From Quillaja saponaria (Eukaryota > Streptophyta > Magnoliopsida > Fabales > Quillajaceae): 64,000 bases of DNA. The stretch is taken from NCBI GenBank assembly GCA_029379385.1, contig CM055607.1, positions 33,663,235-33,727,234 of the forward strand, read 5' to 3'. The notes under the pieces were generated by a model. That model saw nothing but the letters and a program-made list of their open reading frames with translations, had not been told where the DNA came from and did no database searches. Positions 52,471 to 64,000 of this stretch are shown here, piece after piece (within the stretch, counting starts at the first letter, position 1; every line of letters begins with the position of its first letter). The position numbers were made by a program, and so were the translations under genes.

Positions 52471-53452
52471 CCTGTCGACGGACAAAAATTAAGCATAAAC
52501 TGCTGTTATAACAAGTCTGAACTTCTCAGTTTATGCTGAGCCTGGTAGCTTGGGCTTGTGACCAAGTAAATAATTAAAGTGGTTGTTAGCATTGAGGCTA
52601 GAACCAAGTAGCCTGCTAGTGTGGACACAATTCATGATTAATTTGACCTGTGCTACCCAACCATGGTGGTTAAGGTTAGCCCTTAACCCAAAGCCAGAAG
52701 GCAAGCTTAAACGGTGACTCCAAATATTGTTGGATATCAACCCATAATCCAGCACCCACATGGTATAAGCTTATACTGTCAACCACTTTAATGCTCCACT
52801 TTAATAAGATAGGGTAGTTATAAGGTGGAGTGAAGTGGGTAAGTTATAAGGTGGAATATAGCATAGCATCAAGGCCAGTGATTAAATATCATATCATCAG
52901 TGCATCACATCAGTGATTGCACCAAAGTGATAAGCATATCACACCATCAGTGCATCATATCAACGATAGCACCAAAATTTTAAAAAATTTAGCACAAAAA
53001 GTGTACCCCGCAAACGGGAAACATGACCTAGGTATATAGTCCACAATAGTTCAAGTCCCTACGCTCCTTAAACTCGTTTTTTAAGGGACTAGTGATAATA
53101 TAAGATTGTACCAATATAATAATATTGCAAGTGGCATGGTTAAAGTATAACAGACTAATCCAAATCGTAATTGCTACCATTAGTTCCTATTAATATTATA
53201 ACAGATGTCATTATTATCCATTATTATATAACGGACATCATAACTGTTGTGATTAATTCCGACAAAACTCTTATATAAGGAGACTCAAAACCTTAAAACA
53301 AAATATATTGTCCTCTAAAATCTTACTCTTTTACAGTTTTTATACTCTGATCAAATACTGACTTTCGCATCGGAATTTTCACAGATCCAAAGGATAGCCC
53401 TTTGCAGGTCAGCCACGTGGAGGACATTTCAGATGGTCAAATCCAAACTTAA

Positions 53453-54831
53453 TAGACCTAATTTTATTAATTTTAGAGATTATTATTTGGTCCTTATTGT
53501 TAGTGTGAATTATAATCATATTAATCACACTAATTAAAATTAATATATCAAATTATAATTAATTAACGTGGAAATAATCAACATTGATAGTTTGTGTTTA
53601 TCCAAAAAAAAAAAAATCTAATTCTTATTAGGACTTAGATAAGCCAAAATAAATAAATTATTATTTGTGATTAATCTTTGGCAAACTTGTCTTGTGCTGA
53701 AGACTAATCTAAAATTAAATGATCTCCCTCAGTAAAGCCTGCCTAAGAGGGGTCAGCATAATATCTAAAAAAAATAAATAATTAAATTTCCCATGTCCTT
53801 AGTATATGAAATTAAATGGGCCTTCTAGATTTAAGGTAATATAGATTTTTTTTTTTGTCATTAATATTAGAGAGAGCTTCTTGGGTTTTGAAAAGAAATT
53901 AGAAGAATTTTTTTAATAGGTGTGCTAAATACAATGAAATAAATATAATATTTAAAACATATCAAAAGAATTAAATTATATAGTAAGGATATTTTTAATG
54001 ACTGTCTAAAAAAACTTGTTAAGATTTCATAAATAAAAAATATGTAGTATTTATCAATGATATTTAATGTTAAATTGTTATTTTTTGAAAAATTTAATTT
54101 TGAAAATTATATTTATTTTTCCTTAATAAATAAAGTAATTATATAATATTAAAATCGTGAAAATTAGTAAATGTCCTAATTGACTTAAAATATTTAAAAA
54201 TTAGTAAATTATTTATTTTATTACACCTAAAATAAATGTCCTAGTTGACTTAAAATATTTAAAAATTAGAAAATTATTTATTATGTATTATTGAAATTAT
54301 AACTAATAATTATAATAATACAATTTTTTAAATATGTTATCTTAACAAATACCTTAACTTGCATGCACATTTGTTACAAAAATCCTAACTATATTATTTT
54401 AACAAGTACTTAAAAAAAAGTTTCTTTCTTTTTTCGGTTTTTCACAAGTATATTCACATTACACCCTTTAAGTGTGAGCCTAATTTTGTTCGAGATTCGC
54501 GACAATTATTTTCCACAAATATTTTCCTGCATACTTGAACTAAGACTTTTTTTTTTAACAAGTGGATTGATGAATTAGAATGTTACATGCATAATTCATA
54601 TACATATCTCCAATCACTTTATTTTCTTTTTTTAAAACAACTTGTCCTAAAATGCTCTAAACATAATGGAATAAGATTTACTATATAATCCATAAGACTC
54701 TACCCAATCAGCCATGTAATCAAAATTTGAAATTTTGGTAGATAAACCAAAACAAATTTGGTAACTCTAGAAAGTGTACAATATGTATGTACATACATTT
54801 TAAAAAACATTAAATCAAATATTAATTCTAA
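53453..54831. other. AT-rich region upstream of the ERF gene
   Basis: No gene. A two-copy 66-bp tandem repeat lies at 54165-54290. The rest has no defined structure. Confidence 0.6.
54165..54290. repeat. Tandem duplication, 66-bp unit
   Basis: AAATGTCCTA(A/G)TTGACTTAA with its AT-rich continuation occurs at about 54168 and 54234. Confidence 0.85.
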
Positions 54832-54838
54832 TATAAAA
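54832..54838 (+). promoter_or_regulatory. TATA box of the ERF gene
   Basis: TATAAAA 111 bp before the ATG at 54943. Confidence 0.6.
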
Positions 54839-54942
54839 ACCCTTTTGCTCTCACCCAATTTTTTTCATAAATCCTTCCTCAATTAAACCTCTCTTATAAT
54901 ATTCTGCTAGCAATTCGTTATTGCTCTCATTCCTTTGTAAGA

Positions 54943-55895
54943 ATGGGTGCCGGTTCTAAAATCTCTGATTGCATTCCCTGCAGCCATAGCCGCCGCCGTA
55001 CTGCCTCCGACCTCCGGCCCAACTCATTCTCTAACCCAAACAACGTTGAGTCTGTGTTTTGTGAATTTTGTCACGATGATTCATTCATCCTCAAAAGATC
55101 TCAACGTCCCTCTTCAGGTCAGTAACCATTTTACGTATTTAAAACCACTCCCACCCCCATCCCCATCCCTTTTTCTTTTTCATGAATTCCAATATTATGG
55201 GTTGTCATTGTTTGTGTTTGGATTTTTTACAAACAGGTAATGTGGAAGAGGAGAAGCCCGTAAAGAAGCAGAGAAAGAACATTTACAGGGGAATTCGGCG
55301 ACGTCCATGGGGTAAATGGGCTGCTGAAATTTGCGATCCTATAAAAGGATGTCGTGTTTGGCTGGGTACCTTCGCCACTGCTGAAGAAGCTGCCAGAGCC
55401 TATGACAGAGAAGCTCGGAAAATCCGAGGCAAGAAAGCCAAAGTGAATTTCCCCAATGAAGACGATGAGTATTCCGTTCAAAATCGCCGTAATCCACCAC
55501 CACAACCTCTCCGACGCCCTAATTCTCCTCCATATCAAAACTTTGATATTGATCTCAATAAGTCCCCTAAAAGCTTGAACTTGGAATTTGGTTACGACCT
55601 GAACCAAAATGGGGCAATTTACGCCAATGGAATGGAAACAGTGGATGCTATGGACAACGATTCAGGTTTTGTATCTGTTGATGGAAATTCGGATTCAGAC
55701 GGTGATTACTCATCAACGGATTTCATGGGTTCTAATCAGAATGTAAAATGTAATTGTTTTCAGGCTAAAGGGAACGAAGGTAAGGATGTGATTGAATCTC
55801 AGGTGGAAGACGAAGAAGAAGCACAGAAGCGATCCCAGGAGCTAATGGCGTACAAGAACTACATCAAGTTCTATCAGCTTCCATACTATAAATGA
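54943..55895 (+). CDS. AP2/ERF transcription factor, group VII-like but without Cys-2
   Basis: Nuclear DNA-binding factor of the ethylene-response-factor family. Exons 54943-55117 and 55237-55895 give 277 aa. The N-terminus [12 protein letters not shown] aligns with the group VII signature MCGGAIISDFIP, and the single intron sits between that N-terminus and the AP2 domain as in group VII genes. The AP2 domain is about residues 75-132, from [16 protein letters not shown] to GKKAKVNFP, preceded by a basic KKQRKN stretch. The C-terminus [16 protein letters not shown] resembles the group VII C-terminal motif. Two oddities: residue 2 is Gly rather than Cys, removing the oxygen-sensing N-degron of that group; and the AAEIRDP Arg is Cys (AAEICDP). 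The neighbourhood offers no regulatory hint beyond a TATA box. Confidence 0.9.
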
Positions 55896-57035
55896 TACAA
55901 GACTCAAAAGACCAAAGAAATATGGGCAATGGGTTGGAACTTCGAAGTGGTTTTTCTAGAATTAGGTTTTCAGCAATAAATTTAATGTTCTAATTTTTAA
56001 TTTGCCCAAATGTAATTGAGTTTAAGCCTTTTGTATTTCCAACTCAAATTGTTGTTCAAAGATTCAATGTTCAATTTTTGTTGGGAGGATTAATTATTTA
56101 TTTATTTATTTGGCAAAATATCTTTTAATTGGGCGATGATATTTTTTTGGCAAAATATCTTTTTAATTTTTTATTTTTTTTAACAAAAGATATTAGATTT
56201 AAGTCTATTCTCATGATAATTACATTGAAATTTATTTTAGATTAAAAAAACATTCATTTAAATTTGACAATTAAGAAAACAAATCTACTAACGCGGCTGG
56301 TTTTGACTCTTGTTTGTTTTCCTTTTTCCTTCCTAAATAAACAACGGGTGCCCGCAGATTTGAGATGTGAAAACATGTGTTATTATATGGTATGTAGCCA
56401 TCAATATGGATTATGCTCAAGTAAATCGATTTGGTTAGATCAGTTTTTAGTTTCACATTAATTCTTGATTTAGGAAGATATGTTGGTTGTAGACGATTTG
56501 GTCAAATCAGGTTGTAGTTTCACATTAATTCTTGATTTAGTCAAGACGTATTGGCTGTACAAGTGGTAAGTTGATTTAGCCAACGTCGGCTCGAGCTCGT
56601 GAGTCTTAAGCTTAATATTTTTTTTGTGTACTTATTCATGTTTTAGTAACATTAACAATATAAATTATTCAAATTATCTAACATAAGCAAACTTAAAATA
56701 CATCTTTGGATGTATTTCTAACTAAAAATTATTAGTAAAAACATAAGTTATTTTTGGACCAAGCCTATTCGAGTTACTTGCGAGCTTCTCAATCTCGAAT
56801 CCAAAAACTCAATTTTCTAATTAAGTTCTAAAATCTTGCTCGAGTTCGACTTATGTGCCAACCCTATTAGTACGTGAGTTAGTACTTGGCGCACCAACAT
56901 CTAATCAATATGGGTCTTGTTTGGACCCTCACTCCACAATAAATATTTTTGTTCTTCAATCTTGGGCTTGTTTGTTAAGCCCAATGGAGAATGGATCTCC
57001 CAACATAAAAAAAAAGAGAGAAAAAAAAAAGAAAG
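55896..57035. other. Intergenic region after the ERF gene
   Basis: Begins with the ERF 3' UTR. A short word (GATTTGGT.AGATCAG and TAGTTTCACATTAATTCTTG) is repeated near 56428 and 56496, a small local duplication. No gene supported. Confidence 0.55.
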
Positions 57036-57748
57036 AGTCAATTGCACTTACCTTAAAAATTACCATTCCTTCTGCAATAATAATTCTTATGAATTATCAA
57101 ATAAAAATTATCATACATAATTTTTTTATTTAAATAGTAATTAACAAATAACCCTTAATAATCTAAATTAGCCATAAATCTAATAAGTTAACTTAGAAAA
57201 GACTAAAATATATTTATTATAATTTTTTTTATGTCTTTTACTTTCTATCTTTTGTTTTTTTTTATATATATTTTCTTTTACTAGCAATTAATTTTTTTTT
57301 ATACTTATCCAATTTTAATATATTATTTAATATGTAATGCAATAATAAGAAATTTTGATGAAAATATTTTTATTAAAACTCAAATTGAAACAACAACATG
57401 TAGAATTTATGTTAATGAAAAAAAAAATTTAATAAAATCTATTAATATTCAAATATTATGACAAGAAAATAAAATTAAAATTATTTAAATATTATTTATG
57501 ATGCTAAAATTGAATCAATATAAAAAAAATTAGTTTCATATAACATGAAAAGAGAAGGATGGAAAAAGGAAAAGACATCAAAAATATTATAACAGGGGTA
57601 ATTTAGTTTGTACGAGTAATTTGTTAGATTTAATGATCGAATAGAGATTATTTATTAATTATAACTCATATAAGGAAGTTATGTGTCTAATTTGATAATT
57701 CATGAAAATTATTGTAAAAAGAATGGTAATTTATGGGATAAAGACAGT
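57036..57748. mobile_element. Hairpin (full-length inverted-repeat) MITE-like element
   Basis: The left arm has AAATTACCATTC, GCAATAAT and ATGAATTATCAAAT, and then TTAACTTAGAAAAGACTAAA. The right arm read inverted gives AAATTACCATTC, ACAATAAT, ATGAATTATCAAAT and CAAATTACT..ACTAAATTAC in the same order. The inner parts also pair (TTATAAT..TTTTTATGTCTTTT; TTTTTTTTATA...CCAATTTTA), so arms may reach about 340 bp with little loop. There is no coding capacity. Exact ends and target duplication are uncertain. Confidence 0.6.
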
Positions 57749-57958
57749 CGGCCCTTGAAAAAAAAAAAAAAACTTGTGGACCTAAATATAGAACGAAATA
57801 TTGTACTCTTTTCTTTTTTATTTTATCAATTTTCAGACCAACGTGTATTGTGAACCCCTTTTACCCACTCTGTACTTCTGGGCTTAAAGCCCAAAAAATG
57901 AAAATAGTGATTTAGTGAAAGCTATCTAGCCCATCAAGAGGATGAAAAACCCAAAACA
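57749..57958. other. Upstream region of the ribosomal protein gene
   Basis: Short non-coding stretch with a palindrome-like GGGCTTAAAGCCC near 57880. Confidence 0.5.
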
Positions 57959-58017
57959 GGCCCAAAAACGACCAATCCAAACCCTAGGGTTGATGGCAAA
58001 AGCGGTGCACTATATAA
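57959..58017 (+). promoter_or_regulatory. RPL19: Ribosomal-protein-type promoter: site II, telo box and TATA
   Basis: GGCCCA (site II core) at 57959-57964, telo box AAACCCTA at 57979-57986 and TATATAA at 58011-58017 occur in that order, ending 74 bp before the ATG. Site II plus telo box is the established signature of co-regulated translation genes in plants, bound by TCP and telo-box factors. Confidence 0.75.
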
Positions 58018-58090
58018 CGCTTCTGTTCCGCAAATTTCATCCTCAGCGCTGCCAGCTACGACAGAGGTAGAGAAGGACAGGGGGGTTGAG

Positions 58091-60102
<2,012 letters not shown>

Positions 60103-61331
60103 GGTACACAACCTGAAATCTAAAGGACATAGGCCCTATGGTGCGTGGATCATCATCTACTCCTGGAGTAGTTTTGACAAGTTTGGTGTTTTTTGTGTTG
60201 GTTATTGGACCTTGTTAGTTTTTTGCTTAATTATAAGAGGTTAAAGTATTCCATCTACTATTTAATCTATAGTATTTTGCCCTGTTAATTTTCCCTCTGG
60301 TATGAATTTGCATAACGTTGCATAGTTTACCTTGCGCATTGTTTTTTTTTTTTTTTTTTTTTCCTAAGTTTACCTTGTGCGATGTTGGTTATTAAATTGT
60401 AGTTATTCTATTGGTACTTAAGTTTTATAATACGCATTCTTAGCACCTTTACAATTAAAACTTAATTATAATGGAGATATACGTTGATAAAGTGAAGGTT
60501 ATGAACTTAGTTTTGGTAATGGCCAAAAAATAAATTGATGCAACTGATGTGTATAGTTTGTGCAGTGGGATGTCACCTCTCTACTTCTTTTTATTGGCTT
60601 ATATTGTCACCTCTTTACTTAACCTTGATTGGAATGGACATAAACAAATTAATCGTAAATCTTTGGGAATTAAGTATTACACTAACATTTCCTTGTGAAG
60701 ATCTTCTCCTTGCAATCAATATTCGAAGTGGATTTTGGTTTTTGTCTTATATTTACCGGCGTGAGGCTAGAACTGAGTTGAGAAGTTTAATGTTTTCAAT
60801 ATAAGTCCAAAAGTTTGGTTTTAGGCTAGTCTTAAGATTTAGAAATGAGTATTTTACTTGACATATATATTCGAATCCAATGCTCGTGTTCGACTCAATT
60901 TTGAGTTTTAGTAGTCTTGAGTTTTTTAATAATCTTCTCGACTCAAATTGATTCCAGCCTAGTAGAGATCATTTTTACTTCCTCTGGTGAAATTCAGATC
61001 TACATTCCACGTTGGGCATCTAGAAAAACCTTGTGGATATCCTTAACTCCATGGTCCATAGTGATAAATGATATTGTTCTCCGAGATGCAAAACCTTGTG
61101 AATAAGAGTCTTCAACTAAAATGTATGGGTAACCATTTTATTTGCAAAACAGTTAATAATCATCGTTGATTTCTCACCTTGTATTCTCTAAAATGTTCTT
61201 TTGGGAGATTGCCTCTCTGATCTGTTGTGGCGACAGGCTGCAAAATTTTGGGGGCTTACCGAAACCCGGAGCTGACATTTAAATTAATTATTAAACCAAG
61301 TATCCTGATGCAGCACTAGTGGTATTATCTT
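60103..61331. other. Convergent spacer between RPL19 and ERS1
   Basis: RPL19 3' UTR, a poly-T run near 60342-60362, and no supported gene. Confidence 0.65.
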
Positions 61332-64000
61332 CTATACACTTCTCTGATACCGTTCCTTATTGGTATCTTTAACTACAGGTTTATAGCTAATCAGGTCCCC
61401 ACTTCTATTTCCAGCTTGGTGCATTGACGATTCTGGGTTTTCAGAAATTCCCAGTTTGATTACAAGTGTTGCTGTACTTCCTTTGTCAACGCCCTTGCTC
61501 TCAATCCATATGTGACCTCCCATGAGATTTACAAATCTGATTATGTGAAAACATGAGCCAAAGAATGAATGAAGAATTGAATATGAATAAGAATATGAAT
61601 AAGAACAAAGAAATATTATAGGGCAGCTGCACACAGGTGCAAGAAAAGAGTTTAACAACCATACATACAGACTTCAATTTGCAGAACTCCTTACTCTACC
61701 TTTTACAGATGGCAAGGCCAAGTCCTGAGTCATTATTAGCTCGAGCTGTCCCACTTCGCGATTGAGCAAATCTGGTAAAGAGATGCGCTATGTCTTGTGG
61801 GGGAATACCACATCCAGAATCCTTAACCTGCAGTAATAGGGATATTTGGTTCAATAAAAAACTCAATGGGGTGCAGTAAGTGAATTAATTTCAAACTGTT
61901 GCATGTTGAAAAGAATAATCAACAGATAACATATAAGCTTCTATCAAGGCATCTAGGCAGATGTTCCAAGAACAGTTATCCTACACTAACTAGACATCTA
62001 GGCAGATGTAAATTATTAGAGCAATCAGCAATATGGTAGTTGACTATATAGATTTTGCAGAACTTAATAGTTTGTAAAAACTACAAAAAAAAAAGAAAAA
62101 GTGGGTTGGAGGGGAGAGCTGAATGAAATGCGAATGCACTAGCATCAACCTGTACTCGTAGGTAGAAGTGGCCATCACTTGAAACTGGATGGAACTCAGG
62201 CGGTCGCCAACCCTGTAAAGATTCTGGTTTTGCAACAGATGCTATAACAGACACATAACCCTCCTTTGTAAATTTGATACCATTACCCACGACATTTAAG
62301 AGAACTTGCAAGAGTCGTTTCTCATCACCAATGGCACACACTGGTAGATTGGGTGCTAGAATCAAAGTCATATTTAACTTCTTCACAGATGCAATAGGTT
62401 TTATTAAATTGATAACCTGCATTTGAGACAGGAAAACAGTAGCACATATTAATGACTGCGTGAGTATCACTGAAAAAATTATACTGCTTTCAAGTATTTA
62501 AACAAGAAATCTATTACAGTTACCTCTCCGAAAACCCCATGAAGGTTGAATTTATCCATGTCTAATTCAAGGCTGCCATCCTCAAGTCTAGAAAGATCTA
62601 GAACATCATTAACAAGCGTTGTCAAAAGGTCGCTGCTCTTCAATACTGTCTCTATGATAACCCTCTGTTCAGGTGTCAGTTCAGTCTCTAAAAGAAGTGA
62701 CGACAATGCAACAATTGCACACATTGGTGTTCCCATTTCATGATTCATGACAGAAAGAAAATCATTGCGAGCATGGATTGCCATCTCTGACTCTCGTCGA
62801 GCTAAATCTAAAGCTACATTCTGTTCCCTGAGCTGATCATGGGCTCGCATAGACTCCTCTACAATAGCAGCATGTGAAAGGGCAACTGCAACCTATATTA
62901 AAATTTAAAAATAAATACAGTACTTGTGAAAATGAAGAGTAGACCCTTGAGTCTTGCAGTACACAAAATTAGGAACAAAGAACCATGTAAAGCAGTAATC
63001 CGAGGAAGAAAACTTAACTGTGAGAATTGATAATGATGGCAAAAATGAGAATATCTATAGAATGGAACCAATCATATACACGAGCAATTTATCCAGGAAA
63101 AAAAAGAAAGCATTCGATCATGTTTCCTAATGGACCCCCTAATGTACAGAGTTTTCAAATGTATTACAGGGCAATTCCAAAGTAATGCCTGTATCCAATA
63201 TCCTTAAGGGGCCTATTTGTAGAATCGGAGCAACGCCATCAGAGCACCCCATAGTTTATAGTCATCAAACCACCTATACCACACTTAAAATCTCTGAATT
63301 GTGAATATCATGATAAACTAAGGTTGATACTTACAACACATTTACAATCTCTGAAATGAGAATAACATGATAAACAAAGGTCGACATGAATTTTCCATTG
63401 TTTGCAATTTGAGAGGATGAATTTATCGAAATTAAAAAAATGGCTAATTAAGCCTCTCTCAGTAGATATTATCATATCTTTGCAAGTGCTTATCTTTTAT
63501 TTTCTTTTCCCATCTAAGAAAAATTCTTTTTTCAAATTTGACGTGCACAAGATTTAACATTTTTTTTCTATTGTTTTGCCCTATGTTAGGGAGTTTCAGT
63601 TTTGAAAATAACCTCTACCAAGCTTCCTTTGATAGTTTGAGGCAATGACCCATTGTTGACTAAATAATTACCCATCCTTTTTTAAATTGTAAGTCTATAT
63701 TTTAGTGCAAAACATAAAAACACCTGGTCTGCAACAACATTAACAAGTTCAAGCTCATGGTCTCGCCACTTCTTAGCACCATCTGTAGGAAGAATCAGCA
63801 CCATGATTGCATAGCCTTTTGCAGATAGATCAGGCCAGTCATTAATTTGGAAATTTGAAAGATGCAAAAGAGGCACACGCACAGCGACAACTTCAGGTGG
63901 CATGTATCTTCCCACAAGAGGTCTGATCCTGGCCAGTGGACAGTTGTGAGGTATACGCATCGCTCTAGGATTATTGAAGACTTCATTGACTATAGGAAGG
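61332..64000 (-). CDS. ERS1: Ethylene receptor ERS1, 3' part (5' end beyond window)
   Basis: Membrane receptor of the endoplasmic reticulum that represses ethylene responses until ethylene binds. Minus-strand exons visible: 63724->64000, 62524-62892, 62150-62416, 61700-61827, 61332-61536, all in phase. The first visible exon holds the end of the GAF domain ([16 protein letters not shown] to VNVVADQ). Then come the linker helix ([19 protein letters not shown]), the H-box with its His in VMNHEM, N-box ([20 protein letters not shown]), G1 (KDSGCGIPP), F-box (FTRFAQ) and G2 (GLGLAIC). The protein ends KERYQRSV* with no receiver domain, which marks ERS1 rather than ETR1. The ethylene-binding membrane part lies outside the window. 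The H-box reads HEMGTPMCA where the subfamily usually has HEMRTPMHA. Subfamily I is certain; ERS1 is very likely. Confidence 0.93.

Larger units (their letters stand above)
50574..53452 (+). mobile_element. Coding-poor LTR retrotransposon relic (LARD-like), 5' LTR truncated
   Basis: A direct repeat of about 217 bp occurs at 50574-50792 and 53238-53452 (both start TCATAACTGTTGTGATTAAT and include CTCTTTTACAGTTTTTATA and GATCAAATACTGACTTT). Just after the first copy, TTAGTGTCGTCCATGA resembles the primer-binding zone of plant Gypsy elements. Before the second copy, TTTTTTAAGGGACTAG at 53076-53092 looks like a polypurine tract, so the full 3' LTR is probably 53093-53452; the 5' LTR lacks its first part. 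The 2.4-kb interior shows no gag, protease, reverse transcriptase or integrase motif. It contains two tandem-repeat zones, listed separately. No target duplication was found. Confidence 0.65.

Overview
This is nuclear DNA of a dicot plant, most likely a rosid. The evidence is intron-rich genes with GT-AG splicing, very AT-rich intergenic DNA, plant-only families (pectinesterase, GH9 endoglucanase, sucrose synthase, exopolygalacturonase, RSH1, AP2/ERF, an ethylene receptor) and several kinds of non-autonomous plant transposon. I saw no organelle or bacterial sequence. All exon boundaries below were placed by hand from reading frame, splice sites and family memory, and each spliced model was checked to keep frame.

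Layout. 1-3041 (+): 3' part of a pectin methylesterase. 6887-8967 (+): GH9 class B endoglucanase, 7 exons, 508 aa. 12246-19153 (-): sucrose synthase of SUS3 type, 15 coding exons, 811 aa. 21795-23672 (+): intact exopolygalacturonase, 416 aa, followed at 25710-27388 by a decayed tandem copy. 27954-30792 (+): intact 8-exon gene for a USP-like plus pseudokinase protein, 538 aa. 32689-40020 (+): RSH1, 24 coding exons, 870 aa. 41089-43052 (-): unrecognised two-membrane-segment acidic protein with a 63-residue tandem repeat, 566 aa. 45285-45942 (-): intact Ole e 1-like secreted protein, with a decayed paralogue at 48161-48933. 54943-55895 (+): ERF group VII-like transcription factor lacking the usual Cys-2. 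58091-60102 (+): ribosomal protein eL19. 61332 to the window end (-): ethylene receptor ERS1, 5' part beyond the window.

Between genes lie transposon relics: Tourist-like elements (3445-4067, and 18252-18456 inside a sucrose synthase intron), long-terminal-inverted-repeat elements (10018-11027, 20457-21164, 57036-57748), a hAT-type element with a perfect 8-bp target duplication (44299-44850), and a coding-poor LTR element (50574-53452).

Several genes act on the cell wall or its sugar supply: pectin methylesterase and polygalacturonase work in sequence on pectin, GH9 acts on beta-1,4-glucan, and sucrose synthase supplies UDP-glucose. Ethylene is represented by an ERS1 receptor and an ERF factor. 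From memory, the gene set resembles Arabidopsis At4g02230-At4g02330 and its duplicate At1g02780-At1g02810, so much of the window looks like an old conserved block. The most unusual items are the pseudokinase gene, the acidic repeat protein, the atypical ERF and the substituted H-box of the receptor.
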